From Enterococcus haemoperoxidus ATCC BAA-382 (GTDB lineage: Bacteria > Bacillota > Bacilli > Lactobacillales > Enterococcaceae): a DNA stretch of 64,000 bases. Shown here one piece after another: positions 1 through 9,110 of this stretch (position 1 is its first letter; the number at the start of each line of letters is the position of its first letter). The notes beneath the pieces are model-generated. The model saw only the letters and a program-made list of their open reading frames with translations. It was not told where the DNA came from and searched no databases. The stretch is taken from NCBI RefSeq assembly GCF_000407165.1, contig NZ_KE136480.1, forward strand, positions 868,001 to 932,000, in the 5' to 3' direction. Made by a program: the position numbers and the translations under genes.

Positions 1-1888
1 ATTTAGGTGTTCCATACCACCATTTACCTAGTGTACGTTGTACCCAAGGGATAACCCAGCGGTCTAAACCAAGTGCGCGCCCAGAACCATTCATCAAAGC
101 AAATGCTACAAAGATAAACCAAATGTTTACCCAGTAGAACATACCTGATAGACAGAATGCAATCGTTAAACCAATTGTAGCGGCACTACTTAACCAAGTA
201 AATAATCCAGCAATCAATGCTAAAGCGATCAACACTTCAACAATTGTCATGAATTTTTGCATGAACAAAGCAACTTCTTGGTTAGGCATCATAAATTTCA
301 TAACACTTTCAAACCATTTAGGCATATGATCAAATACTTGCATTGGCTCTTCACCATAGGCATAGCTTAAACCAAATTGAGCAGCTTTAGCTGTCGTTTC
401 AGTTGCCTCAGCGCCACCACCTGCAGCAGATGCACCAGTTGTTACTTGTTCTTGTAACCAAGGGAATGGGAAGGCAACTTTATCAGTGAACCATGACCCC
501 TCACCAAACCAAGTGCTTGGCTTCAAGTAATCGCCAGTCCCGACAATTTTCTTCATAGATTCGACTAACCAAACCATACCATAGAATACACGCAACGGAA
601 CGCTCCATAAAACATTACCATAACGAGATGAATGTCCACGTGTTACATTACGGTCGTCTTTAATATGGAAGAACTCGTGCATAATGTATTGGAACATGTA
701 ATAACCAGAACGGATATCAAAGAAATATTTCAAGTTAACGATGTGCTTCATAATGATTGCTAAGAAACCGCTAAGGTGAATTTTATCAAATAAGTTTGCC
801 ACACCCCATTTAGAGCCGACAGAAACCATGAACCCTTGATAATTTCCTTTGAATTTGTGTTTTTCGCTACCTTTGATGTCAGCTACGATATTTGCAGCGG
901 CTGTATGACCAGTTTGTTCAGCAGCTTGAACGATTTGTGGTGTTGGCGTTTCAGGAAATTCTTCGTAATATACCAAGTCACCGACGATATAAATATTTTT
1001 GTCTTCGTAGCCTTTCGCTTGCATGTATTCATTTGCAATCAAACGATTGCCACGAGCTGATTCTAAACCGAAGTCAGCAGCATCAGAAGTTGCTTTAACA
1101 CCAGCAGTCCAGATCAATGTGTGAGTTGCAACAGAAGAACCATCTTTTAATTTGATATGGTCCGCAGCTACTTCAACGATTGGTGCGTTAAGCAACAATT
1201 TCACATTTTTCTTTTCTAAATAACGTTCAGCTTTTGCTGCATCATTACGAGAAAGCATGTTTAAGATTGTTGGCATTGCTTCAACGACCATTAATGTAAA
1301 TTCATTAGGGTCAAGTTTAAATTCTTTTGCAAGACGATCTTTCCAGTCGATCAATTCGCCGACCATTTCGATACCAGTAAATCCTGAACCACAGACAACA
1401 AATGTCAGCATCGCTTTACGGACTTCTGGATCTGGCTCGATTGCAGCTTTTTCAACTGTTTCCAAGATATGTTCACGAATTTTCAGAGAGTTTTCAAAAG
1501 ACCATAAAGTAAATCCATGTTCTTTAACTCCAGGAGTACCAAAATCATTTGGCTCGCCACCCATACCGATGATCAATTGGTCAAATTCATAAGAACCTAA
1601 CTTCGTTTGAACGACTTTTTTGTCTTTATCGATACCAGTTACAGTGTCTGTTACAAGAGTAACATTCTTTTTACGTGAGAATAAACGTTGCAAGTCATAT
1701 TGAATCGCAGAAGGCTCAACACGTCCTCCAGCTACTTCATGCAACTCAGTCATCATGGTGTGGTAAGAATGACGATCAATTAAAGTAATCTCAACGTCAG
1801 AATCTTTTTTCAATTTTTTGGCTAAAAATTTAGTAGCTGAAACTCCAGCATAACCAGCTCCCACAACGACAATTTTTTGCTTTGTCAT
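1..1888 (-). CDS. ndh2: Type II NADH:quinone oxidoreductase, Ndh2 type (3' end cut by window edge)
   Basis: Single-subunit flavoprotein that moves electrons from NADH to membrane quinone. The ATG at 1888 gives MTKQKIVVVGAGYAG, an FAD-binding Rossmann GxGxxG. A second nucleotide-binding stretch (VVCGSGFTGIEM, near residue 165) fits NADH. Ordinary Ndh proteins are about 400 residues. This frame stays open for 629 codons to the window edge and has a C-terminal extension with hydrophobic segments such as ALALIAGLFTWLSS, as known for Ndh2 of the Listeria flavin-based EET locus. Divergent from pplA, which supports the EET role. It probably reduces demethylmenaquinone dedicated to EET; an aerobic respiratory role is the alternative. 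Confidence 0.88.
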   Translation of the reverse strand, partial: MTKQKIVVVGAGYAGVSATKFLAKKLKKDSDVEITLIDRHSYHTMMTELHEVAGGRVEPSAIQYDLQRLFSRKKNVTLVTDTVTGIDKDKKVVQTKLGSYEFDQLIIGMGGEPNDFGTPGVKEHGFTLWSFENSLKIREHILETVEKAAIEPDPEVRKAMLTFVVCGSGFTGIEMVGELIDWKDRLAKEFKLDPNEFTLMVVEAMPTILNMLSRNDAAKAERYLEKKNVKLLLNAPIVEVAADHIKLKDGSSVATHTLIWTAGVKATSDAADFGLESARGNRLIANEYMQAKGYEDKNIYIVGDLVYYEEFPETPTPQIVQAAEQTGHTAAANIVADIKGSEKHKFKGNYQGFMVSVGSKWGVANLFDKIHLSGFLAIIMKHIVNLKYFFDIRSGYYMFQYIMHEFFHIKDDRNVTRGHSSRYGNVLWSVPLRVFYGMVWLVESMKKIVGTGDYLKPSTWFGEGSWFTDKVAFPFPWLQEQVTTGASAAGGGAEATETTAKAAQFGLSYAYGEEPMQVFDHMPKWFESVMKFMMPNQEVALFMQKFMTIVEVLIALALIAGLFTWLSSAATIGLTIAFCLSGMFYWVNIWFIFVAFALMNGSGRALGLDRWVIPWVQRTLGKWWYGTPK

Positions 1889-1923
1889 TGATAATCCGCT
1901 CCTTAAAAAAATAAAATAGAAAA

Positions 1924-1977
1924 TGATAATAATTACACAATCGAATTCATTATATAGCGATATTCAGGTTTTGTCTA
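1924..1977 (-). promoter_or_regulatory. Promoter of ndh2 with a Fur/PerR-like half site
   Basis: Read on the minus strand, TAGACA (1977-1972) and TATAAT (1954-1949) are separated by 17 bp, a good sigma-A promoter. Just downstream, 1924-1938 reads TGATAAT-A-ATTACAC on the plus strand. That matches the 7-1-7 Fur/PerR-type box (TGATAAT-N-ATTATCA) fully in one arm and 4 of 7 in the other. The promoter is well supported; regulator binding is inferred. Confidence 0.6.
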
Positions 1978-2105
1978 ATAACAATTCTTAAATATAGGAA
2001 ATAAATTTTTATTATTAAAAAAGTGTGAAAAACGGGTAAAATTTTGTCTTTCTTTTATAACTTTAATTGACATAATTGAAATTTTCTATAGAATGTAAAT
2101 TATAT

Positions 2106-2122
2106 CACAAACTTAATTTGTG
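2106..2122. promoter_or_regulatory. Perfect inverted repeat upstream of pplA
   Basis: CACAAA-CTTAA-TTTGTG is a perfect 6-bp dyad with a 5-bp spacer, 32 bp before the pplA start and downstream of a TTGACA at 2069-2074. It could be an operator or a short hairpin near the 5' end of the transcript. The arms are in the reverse order of the CRP/FNR/Rex consensus (TTGTGA...TCACAA), so I do not assign a regulator. Confidence 0.4.
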
Positions 2123-2153
2123 AACGTTTAAGAAAAGGAAAAGGTGAACAAAA

Positions 2154-3083
2154 ATGAAAATGAACAAAATTGTAAAGGGCTTCACAGCTATCGCACTTTC
2201 ATCTCTTTTATTAGCAGCATGTGGATCAGATCAAAAGAAAGATACAGCAAAATCATCTGATTCAAGTACTGCAACATCAAAAACAGCTGAATCTTCTAAA
2301 GCAACAGAAAAAGAAGCTGGTGCAGATTTACAAGATGGTACTTATAAATTAGAAGAAAAAAATGAATCAAATGGTTACCGTGCAACATTCGAAATGACTG
2401 TTAAAGATGGTAAAATCACTGAATCTAACTATGACAATATCAACGCTGAAGGTAAATCAAAGGCGGATGATAAAGACTACAACAAAAATATGAAAGACAA
2501 ATCAGGCGTAGGCCCAGCTGAATACATCAAAGAATTAAACGATTCTTTTGTTAAAGCACAAAGCGCTGACGGTGTAGAAGTTGTAACTGGTGCGACTCAC
2601 TCTAGTGAATCATTCCAAAACTATGCACAACAATTGATCCAAGCAGCTCAAGCTGGAGATACTAAAACAATCGAAATCGACAATGGGGCTGACCTTAAAG
2701 ATGGTAAGTATTCATTGAAAGAAAAAAATAATTCAAACGGCTACCACACTGAATTTTCAATCGTTGTTAAAGACGGCAAAGTAACAGAATCTAACTACGA
2801 TAACGTTAATGATGAAGGCAAATCTAAAAAAGATGATGCTGACTACAACAAAAACATGAAAGACAAATCAGGCGTAGGTCCAGCTGAATATATTAAAACT
2901 TTAAACGAAGAATTAGTTAAAGCGATGAACGAAAAAGACGGCTCAGCTGCAAACGTAGAAGTCGTAACTGGCGCAACTCACAGCTCACATTCATTTGTAA
3001 CTTATGCAGAACAATTGATCAACGCTGCTGAAAAAGGCGATACTAACGAAATCGTTGTAGACAATATTGTAATGAAAAAATAA
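2154..3083 (+). CDS. pplA: FMN-binding extracellular electron-transfer lipoprotein, PplA type
   Basis: Secreted lipoprotein that carries covalently bound FMN and passes electrons out of the cell. The signal peptide ends in LLLAACGS (lipobox, Cys near residue 23). After a Ser/Thr/Lys-rich linker come two homologous FMN-binding domains of about 125 residues. Each begins GADL(Q/K)DG(T/K)Y and ends with VVTGATHSS. Thr148 and Thr275 in the TGATHS motifs are the expected FMN attachment sites for the ApbE enzyme encoded next. The 309-residue, two-domain layout matches Listeria PplA. The next gene of the set starts 540 bp downstream across a terminator and a tandem repeat. Confidence 0.92.
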   Translation: MKMNKIVKGFTAIALSSLLLAACGSDQKKDTAKSSDSSTATSKTAESSKATEKEAGADLQDGTYKLEEKNESNGYRATFEMTVKDGKITESNYDNINAEGKSKADDKDYNKNMKDKSGVGPAEYIKELNDSFVKAQSADGVEVVTGATHSSESFQNYAQQLIQAAQAGDTKTIEIDNGADLKDGKYSLKEKNNSNGYHTEFSIVVKDGKVTESNYDNVNDEGKSKKDDADYNKNMKDKSGVGPAEYIKTLNEELVKAMNEKDGSAANVEVVTGATHSSHSFVTYAEQLINAAEKGDTNEIVVDNIVMKK

Positions 3084-3116
3084 TTTTTCATAGTGTAAAT
3101 TGAAAGATAATGATGT

Positions 3117-3151
3117 GCAGAATTCAGATACTTATCTGGATTCTGCTTTTT
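3117..3151 (+). terminator. Terminator after pplA
   Basis: Hairpin with arms 3117-3130 (GCAGAATTCAGATA) and 3133-3146 with one mismatch, followed by TTTTT at 3147-3151. It implies pplA is mostly transcribed alone. Confidence 0.8.
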
Positions 3152-3173
3152 GCTGTGAATCACCACGATTGGC

Positions 3174-3502
3174 TTTGCCAGAGTGGATGATGAACAGTAC
3201 TTGGCGACCAAAGGGAGAGAAGTAACCATACTAGGAATCACCCAACGCCATAATCTCAAACACCCAAAGGTAATCTGGATTTAAAAAAAGTGATTTTATA
3301 AATACAAAGAATCACCCTGACAAGCTTTGCCAGAGTGGATGATGAACAGTACTTGGCGACCAAAGGGAGAGAAGTAACCATACTAGGAACCACCCAACGC
3401 CATAATCTCAAACACCAAAGGTAATCCGGGTTCAAAAAAAGTGATTTTATAAATACAAAGAACCACCCTGACGAGCTTTGCCAGAGTGGATGATGAACAG
3501 TA
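3174..3502. repeat. Tandem repeat of about 151 bp between pplA and apbE
   Basis: The phrase TTTGCCAGAGTGGATGATGA begins at 3174, 3326 and 3477, giving two nearly complete units and the start of a third. The units differ at only a few positions. Each contains TTGG-CGA-CCAA, which can form a short hairpin, and no convincing ORF on either strand. I do not recognise it as a known riboswitch or insertion sequence. It fills the 3.1-3.6 kb gap before apbE. Confidence 0.85.
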
Positions 3503-3621
3503 AAAGGTTAGTTACTCCCATTTATTTAAAAACACAATCAACAAATAGAAAATCCTTTCCATTCAAGAGAAAAAGCGCTACTATAAATAAGATAATTTTT
3601 CTATTTAGAAAGAGGGATACG

Positions 3622-4695
3622 ATGAAAAACAAAAAATCACTGATCATTTTAATAACAGCACTATTTTTAGTCATTCTAGCAGGATGTAACTCAAAAAATG
3701 AGGGATCAAAAATCAACAAAGAACCTTATTCAGATCAACAATCACTTCTAGGGACGTATGTACAAGTAAGAATCTATGATGATGGCAAAGAAGATGTCCT
3801 GAAAAAAGCCTTTGCTCGTGTCAAGGAACTAGGGGATAAAATCACTGTAAATGAAAAAGGTTCAGAAATCGATGAAATCAATGAACAAGCTGGTATAAAA
3901 CCCGTCAAAGTTTCTGATGATATTTATCCATTGTTGAAACGTGCATATGAATACAGTGAAGATTCTTCCGGCGGTTTTGATATGGCGATCGGGCCAATCA
4001 CCCAATTGTGGCATATTGGCTTTGACGATGCTCGTAAGCCTTCACAAGAAGAAATCGATCAAGCGCTAAAATTAGTTGATTATCATAAAGTAAAATTAAA
4101 TGATGAAGAAAAAACAGTTTATCTCGAAGAAAAGGGCATGCAGCTTGATTTAGGTGCGATTGCAAAAGGATTTATTACAGATGAAGTTGTGAAAGTCTTA
4201 AAAGACAATGGTGTAACGACTGCAATCGTGGATTTAGGTGGAAATGTCTATGTACTTGGACATAGTCCTCGCGGTAAGGATATGGATTGGAATGTCGGAA
4301 TTCAAGATCCTAACAAAGCACGTAATACCGTAATCGGAACGGTTCAAGAAAGTAATAAGACATTAGTAACTTCAGGTATCTATGAACGCTTTTTAGAAGT
4401 AGATGGGAAAAAATATCATCACTTATTTGATCCTAAAACAGGTTATCCTTTTGATAATGATATTGCTGGTGTGACAGTGATTACAAATGAATCGATCGAT
4501 GGTGATGGATTATCAACCGCTGTATTTTCTATGGGAGTCAAAAAAGGCTTGGAGTATGCTGAAGGTCTGAAAGATGTCGATGTGATTTTTGTTACAAAAG
4601 AGGATAAAGTATTTGTAAGTAAAGATATCGAAAAGATTTTTGAATTAGGAAAAGATTCAGGTTATACAATGGGTGATCGTAAAGACCTGAAATAA
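3622..4695 (+). CDS. apbE: FAD:protein FMN transferase (ApbE/FmnB), lipoprotein
   Basis: Transfers FMN from FAD to threonine of secreted flavoproteins, here most likely PplA. Acts outside the membrane, anchored by lipid at Cys of LAGCNS (residue 23). The open frame runs back to 3478, but the ATG at 3622 follows AGAAAGAGGG and begins the signal peptide MKNKKSLIILITALF. Family features: GTYVQVRIYD near the mature N-terminus, AIGPITQLWHIGF, LDLGAIAKGFITDEV, VDLGGNVYVLG, and the C-terminal DGDGLSTAVFSMG, which carries the metal- and FAD-binding acidic residues. 357 residues is normal. It is followed after 11 bp by the prenyltransferase gene, so they are probably co-transcribed. Confidence 0.93.
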   Translation: MKNKKSLIILITALFLVILAGCNSKNEGSKINKEPYSDQQSLLGTYVQVRIYDDGKEDVLKKAFARVKELGDKITVNEKGSEIDEINEQAGIKPVKVSDDIYPLLKRAYEYSEDSSGGFDMAIGPITQLWHIGFDDARKPSQEEIDQALKLVDYHKVKLNDEEKTVYLEEKGMQLDLGAIAKGFITDEVVKVLKDNGVTTAIVDLGGNVYVLGHSPRGKDMDWNVGIQDPNKARNTVIGTVQESNKTLVTSGIYERFLEVDGKKYHHLFDPKTGYPFDNDIAGVTVITNESIDGDGLSTAVFSMGVKKGLEYAEGLKDVDVIFVTKEDKVFVSKDIEKIFELGKDSGYTMGDRKDLK

Positions 4696-4706
4696 GGAGA
4701 ACGGAT

Positions 4707-5660
4707 ATGTCTTTGAAAGTGTTTTTGCAAGTTGTGGAAATTCAGACGAAATTAGCAAGTCTATTTCCCTTTGCAATTGGGGTGCTATTTTCGATAGCTT
4801 ATTTTAATCAGTTTCACGCAGGGTATACCCTGTTATTTTTCATTGGAATGGTTGTATTCGATATGGCGACGACCGCAATCAATAATTATATGGATTTTAA
4901 GAAAGCAAAATCGCAAGTATACAAATATGAAGAGAATATTATTGGCAGTTCAGGGATTGCGCCAGTTTTAGTTAGAAATATGATCTTTGGAATGATCGCT
5001 TTTGCAGCAGTTATCGGAATTTTTTTGACTGCTAAAACAGGTTGGTTATGTTTGGTAATAGGTGGAGTGTGCTGTTTTATTGGTATTTTTTACACATTTG
5101 GTCCGATTCCGCTCTCTCGTATGCCCTTAGGTGAAGTATTTAGCGGATTTACTATGGGACTTGGGATTTTTGCGCTGACGATTTATTTGAATGTACAAGT
5201 GAATCCTCCGTTTTATCTAATGCTTGATTGGAGTCGTGGAATATTCGCTTTGACTGGCAATCTGTGGGCAGTATTAGCGATCATTTGGGCCTCTTTACCG
5301 ATGGTGTTTACGATTGCGAATATCATGCTGGCAAATAATTTGAGAGATTTAGATACAGATATTGAGAATCACCGTTATACATTGGTTTATTATATTGGTA
5401 GAAAGCAAGGTTTGATTTTATTTCAACTATTGATGATGGCGTGTTATGTGGTTGTTTTGATTGGCTTGCCATTTGGCGTGTATCGCTGGCCGATTTTAAC
5501 TGTATTTTTATCTTTGCCAGTTATTTTGAACAATCTTCAGCTGTTCAAAAAGGAATTGCCGCATCCTAAAAGCTTTGGTTATTCGATAAAAAATTTGATG
5601 GTATTTAATGGAAGTTATTTATTAGGTCTATTACTGACGATTATTTTAGAAAAAATTTAA
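4707..5660 (+). CDS. UbiA-family prenyltransferase (MenA/DmkA-like)
   Basis: Polytopic membrane enzyme that joins a polyprenyl chain to an aromatic acceptor such as 1,4-dihydroxy-2-naphthoate, giving demethylmenaquinone. The sequence has about eight or nine hydrophobic helices. The first Asp-rich motif is NNYMDFKKAK (residues 54-63), and the second loop contains NNLRDLDTDIENH, typical of the family. 317 residues is close to MenA length. Its place directly after apbE matches the Listeria EET locus, where a second MenA-like enzyme supplies the quinone used by Ndh2. Substrate is inferred from family and context. Confidence 0.85.
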   Translation: MSLKVFLQVVEIQTKLASLFPFAIGVLFSIAYFNQFHAGYTLLFFIGMVVFDMATTAINNYMDFKKAKSQVYKYEENIIGSSGIAPVLVRNMIFGMIAFAAVIGIFLTAKTGWLCLVIGGVCCFIGIFYTFGPIPLSRMPLGEVFSGFTMGLGIFALTIYLNVQVNPPFYLMLDWSRGIFALTGNLWAVLAIIWASLPMVFTIANIMLANNLRDLDTDIENHRYTLVYYIGRKQGLILFQLLMMACYVVVLIGLPFGVYRWPILTVFLSLPVILNNLQLFKKELPHPKSFGYSIKNLMVFNGSYLLGLLLTIILEKI

Positions 5661-5661
5661 A

Positions 5662-5712
5662 TAAAAAAGAAGGAAGCAGTAACCAACAACGACTCTGCTT
5701 CCTTCTTTTTTA
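5662..5712. terminator. Bidirectional terminator between convergent genes
   Basis: Perfect 11-bp stem GAAGGAAGCAG (5669-5679) with CTGCTTCCTTC (5695-5705), A-rich before and TTTTTT after, so it can serve both the prenyltransferase gene and the convergent wall-protein gene. Confidence 0.88.
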
Positions 5713-5742
5713 CGCTCTATTTTAACAACCCTTTTTCAAACA

Positions 5743-6714
5743 CTACTTTTTATTTTTTTTACTCTTAATGAATAGAAATAGTATAGCTAGTAAAATAATG
5801 GCAATACCGACAATTGAAACGTAAACTGTTTTCTTTTCCCCTGTATTTGGAAATAGATCTTTTTTCTTTTCTTCTTTTTTCTCAGAAGAGGACTGTGTAC
5901 TTTCCACAGGGTTAGATGTGTCTGTAGTTGCAGAGACACCAGCGAAGGTTTTATCGTTCAATGTGTAGACAGGTGAATAGTCGTTAGTTTCACTGTTAAA
6001 AGCAAAGAAACTGTAATTGTCTTGGTAAGAAAGTGTAAAGTAACCTTCAGCATCTGTTGAAACAGGATTATTTAGATCAACAAATGGATAAAATAATGTT
6101 ATGTTTGCAGGTGCTGAATCATAGTTAGCAGTATTGTCTCCGTATATATGAACGTTACTTGCTGCTACGCCATCTACTGATGATACTTTTCCTTTAACTT
6201 GTTTGTTGTCAGAATCATAGGAGATAAACTGTATATTGTAAGTTGGGGCAGTTTTTACTACTGTATACGCCATATTTAGGATAACTTCTTGTTTTTCTCC
6301 TTGATCCTCTTCCCAAGGATAAAGCATGAAGCTAACGTTGACTAAATTTTTTCCTAGTTTATCTGTTGGAGCTTCGTCTAAAAGTTTAAGATCTCTAAAT
6401 GCAGCACCATGAAAACCTCCATCTTGGTAGAGCATTTCAGCCGTCACTTTTTCTCCTTGAAAGACAACGAGTGTTGTGTGGATAATGTCACCGTACAGAT
6501 TTCCAATAGTGTTGGATGTTTCGGAGGAACTTGAATCTAATGTGGAAGAAGAACTGTTCTCCACAATTTTCTCATCATTTTTTTCTGTGTCTTGTGTTGA
6601 GGCTGAAGAGCTTTCAACTTTTGAATCCTCAGTGGTAGATAATATTTCCTCTGCAAAACTTGTGATTGGAAGAGCAAGCGATAATGCAACCAAACAAAAA
6701 ACAATTCTTTTCAT
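5743..6714 (-). CDS. Sortase-anchored surface protein with FPNTG signal
   Basis: Secreted wall-anchored protein of unknown role. The signal peptide is MKRIVFCLVALSLALPITSFAEE. A Ser/Thr/Glu-rich stretch (residues 24-70) follows, then a central region of about 190 residues with no motif I recognise. It includes VKGKVSSVDGVAASNVHIYG and TDAEGYFTLSY, resembling a carboxypeptidase-regulatory or Ig-like beta fold. The C-terminus is a Lys/Glu-rich linker, the sorting motif LFPNTGE, a hydrophobic span (VSIVGIAIILLAILFLFI) and KSKKNKK. FPxTG in place of LPxTG is a known enterococcal sorting variant. Monocistronic, bounded by terminators. Confidence 0.85.
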   Translation of the reverse strand: MKRIVFCLVALSLALPITSFAEEILSTTEDSKVESSSASTQDTEKNDEKIVENSSSSTLDSSSSETSNTIGNLYGDIIHTTLVVFQGEKVTAEMLYQDGGFHGAAFRDLKLLDEAPTDKLGKNLVNVSFMLYPWEEDQGEKQEVILNMAYTVVKTAPTYNIQFISYDSDNKQVKGKVSSVDGVAASNVHIYGDNTANYDSAPANITLFYPFVDLNNPVSTDAEGYFTLSYQDNYSFFAFNSETNDYSPVYTLNDKTFAGVSATTDTSNPVESTQSSSEKKEEKKKDLFPNTGEKKTVYVSIVGIAIILLAILFLFIKSKKNKK

Positions 6715-6848
6715 AACTATTCTCCTTTTCGTAATATTTGTATCATTTGCAATACAAATGTAACATAACGGAAATATATAGCAAATAGGGGTAAGAAAAC
6801 TTTCGCGTTTCTTAAGGGAATCTTAAGGTTTATGTTTAGTTATGAATC

Positions 6849-7835
6849 CTAAAGTGTTGGATTTATACTGTTCAGGCTAATTTCTCCAGAAGAAAGTACT
6901 TTTTCTTTTTTATCTTGAAGTTGGACAACTAATTCACCATGATCGTTGATTGCTGTTGCGATCCCTTTATAGTCAATGCCAGTCTGCGTGAAAGAGACGG
7001 TCTTCCCAAGGACAAACGATTTTTGGCGATATTCTTCTAAAAAACTTTGTTCCGGTAGTTGATTTAGTATGGCATAAAATTGATTCCAAATTTCTCCAAT
7101 CAATTCGTTTCTTGTAATGATTGGTTCATCTTCTGGAAATAGAGAGGTTGCTTTTTCTCTTAATTCTTTTGGAAACTCATTTTGTTTTAAAGAAAAATTG
7201 ATTCCCATACCGATAATGACGTTTGAAATTTGTCCTGATTCTACATCACTCATGGCTTCTGATAAAATCCCACAGACTTTTTTGCCATTGATATAAATAT
7301 CGTTGACCCACTTGATTTTAGTTTGTACAGGTGTCAGATTGTCCATTGCTCGAGCAATCGCTACCGCCATGATCACAGTATATTGCGCCATTTCTTCAAA
7401 GTTTTGATTCGGTCTTAATAACATGCTCATGTAAATACCACTGCCTGCTTTTGAGAAGAACGGTCGGCCAAACCGTCCTTTTGGAGCTTCTTGGATATCC
7501 GCTACGATCAATGTATTATCTGGTTCTCCGTTTATTGCGGCCAGTTTAGCATCTTTCATTGTGGACTCTGAAGAGTTTAGAACCGTTATTGACAGGTTAG
7601 GAGTTGCAGAACCTAAAGCTAAACGAATTCCCTCCGCGGATAAAACGTCTGATTTATCATAGCGATAGCCCTTATTGCGGCTACTTGAAATAATATGACC
7701 TTCTTTTTTCAGTTCATTGATGGCTTTCCAAATCGCTGTACGTGATAAAGAAAGTTGTTGCGCCATTTCTTCTCCTGAAATAAACGCTGGCGCTTGTTTC
7801 ATTAATAAAGTTAACACCTGACTTTTTGTAGACAT
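6849..7835 (-). CDS. birA: Biotin-protein ligase / biotin repressor
   Basis: Joins biotin to the carboxylase carrier protein through biotinyl-AMP and, in this two-domain form, can repress biotin genes. N-terminal winged helix-turn-helix (SGEEMAQQLSLSRTAIWKAI, about residues 19-38). The catalytic domain has the biotinyl-AMP loop as KGRFGRPFFSKAGSGIYMSM (the family has GRGRxGR) and IKWVNDIYINGKKVCGIL, with the lysine that contacts biotin. 328 residues is the normal length of bifunctional BirA. Transcribed alone. No biotin gene is seen in the window. Confidence 0.93.
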   Translation of the reverse strand: MSTKSQVLTLLMKQAPAFISGEEMAQQLSLSRTAIWKAINELKKEGHIISSSRNKGYRYDKSDVLSAEGIRLALGSATPNLSITVLNSSESTMKDAKLAAINGEPDNTLIVADIQEAPKGRFGRPFFSKAGSGIYMSMLLRPNQNFEEMAQYTVIMAVAIARAMDNLTPVQTKIKWVNDIYINGKKVCGILSEAMSDVESGQISNVIIGMGINFSLKQNEFPKELREKATSLFPEDEPIITRNELIGEIWNQFYAILNQLPEQSFLEEYRQKSFVLGKTVSFTQTGIDYKGIATAINDHGELVVQLQDKKEKVLSSGEISLNSINPTL

Positions 7836-8030
7836 AGACCTCGCTCCTTTATAGTAGTTTCATTGTATCTGATGTGAGGAAGAGTGGTCAACTGCAATAC
7901 GTCTGAAAGAGGAGAGGAAAATCCTTCTAAAGATGTATGATTTCACCTTGAAAAATTGTTATAATCAAATGGTAGGAATGAGAAGCAAAGTATTGAACTA
8001 GAAAGTTAATAGAGAGATGGAGTTGGGAAA

Positions 8031-8243
8031 ATGGAAAAGCAACAATATATTTGTGATAAGTGTGGAAATGAGCACTATGTTTCCGATCAGTTTCAAGCAA
8101 CAGGAGGAAACTTCGCAAAAATATTTGACGTACAAAATAAAAAATTTATCACAGTCAGCTGTACGAGATGCGGCTTTACGGAATTATACCGTGGACAAAC
8201 ATCAGATGGTTGGAATGTTTTAGACTTTTTAATAGGTGGCTAA
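8031..8243 (+). CDS. Small zinc-ribbon protein
   Basis: 70 residues with two CxxC knuckles, CDKC (residues 8-11) and CTRC (residues 44-47), as in the YgzB/DUF2492-like zinc-ribbon nucleic-acid-binding proteins of Firmicutes. The ATG at 8031 lies after GGAGTTGGGAAA. A longer overlapping frame from 8017 destroys the CxxC pattern, so it is rejected. Function unknown. Single gene followed by a strong shared terminator. Confidence 0.82.
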   Translation: MEKQQYICDKCGNEHYVSDQFQATGGNFAKIFDVQNKKFITVSCTRCGFTELYRGQTSDGWNVLDFLIGG

Positions 8244-8261
8244 TCGCCAACTAAATAAATG

Positions 8262-8304
8262 AAAAAGGAAGTTCGAGTGTACGGATCACTTGAACTTCCT
8301 TTTT
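8262..8304. terminator. Bidirectional terminator
   Basis: AAAAAGGAAGTTC pairs with GAACTTCCTTTTT around a short loop that extends the stem (GAGTG/CACTT). It lies between the zinc-ribbon gene and the convergent ABC operon. Confidence 0.85.
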
Positions 8305-8306
8305 GT

Positions 8307-9110
8307 TTAAACTAATAATAACTGATCGTCTTTTAATTCAGTACCGCTATTTTTATGGAACATCTCCATCAATTCATTGACAGTTAAATCCTTTTTCTGC
8401 TCAGCAGGTACATCTACTACGACTTGACCTTGATGTAGCATGATCAAACGGTTGCCGTAACGAATCGCATCTTCCATATCGTGCGTCACCATAAATGCCG
8501 TTAGATTTTGCTCTTGGATCAATTTTTCTGTCAACTCCATGACAGTGATCGATGTTTTAGGATCAAGTGCTGCTGTGTGTTCATCTAGCAAAATCAATTC
8601 TGGGCGAATCAAGGTAGCCATTAGCAAGGTAATCGCCTGACGTTGTCCGCCAGATAGTAAACCAATTTCTGTACCTAAACGATTTTCCAATCCTAAATTC
8701 AAACTAGCTAATTGTTCTTTGAAGAAATTTCGGTCATTTTTGCGAACGCCATTGCCTAAACCACGTTTTTTTCCACGTTTCATAGCAAGTGCCATATTTT
8801 CTTCCACAGTTAAACGAACAGCCGTCCCCATCTTAGGGTCTTGAAAAACACGGCTGATTTGTTTTGAGCGGGCAACGACACGTTGTTTTGTGATGTCTTT
8901 ACCGTTTAAAGCTAACTGACCTTCTTCGATCGGCAATGTGCCAGCGATACTATTTAGTAAAGTAGATTTACCAGCGCCGTTTCCACCGATGATTGTAATG
9001 AACTCCCCTTGGTTGATGGTCAAATCAATTCCTTTTAATACGTGATTTTCATTAACTGTTCCGCGTTCAAAATATTGGTGTAAGTTTTTGATTGTTAATA
9101 CAGGCTCCAT
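8307..9110 (-). CDS. ABC importer ATPase, TrpZ-like family
   Basis: Energises the importer encoded with the next two genes. Walker A GGNGAGKST (about residue 42), signature LLSGGQRQAI, Walker B LILLDEHTAALD and the switch His in FMVTHDMEDA are all present. 267 residues. Its ATG shares one base with the permease stop (TAATG), so the pair is translationally coupled. The family (COG1101 type, partner of COG2984/COG4120 proteins) includes streptococcal TrpXYZ transporters for tryptophan or other aromatic compounds. The leader peptide upstream of the operon, rich in Tyr and Phe, supports an aromatic amino acid as substrate. Confidence 0.88.
   Translation of the reverse strand: MEPVLTIKNLHQYFERGTVNENHVLKGIDLTINQGEFITIIGGNGAGKSTLLNSIAGTLPIEEGQLALNGKDITKQRVVARSKQISRVFQDPKMGTAVRLTVEENMALAMKRGKKRGLGNGVRKNDRNFFKEQLASLNLGLENRLGTEIGLLSGGQRQAITLLMATLIRPELILLDEHTAALDPKTSITVMELTEKLIQEQNLTAFMVTHDMEDAIRYGNRLIMLHQGQVVVDVPAEQKKDLTVNELMEMFHKNSGTELKDDQLLLV

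Noticed and set aside
3084-3621. FMN riboswitch in the pplA-apbE gap
   Set aside because: The conserved RFN sequence blocks are absent; the region is a tandem repeat of another kind.
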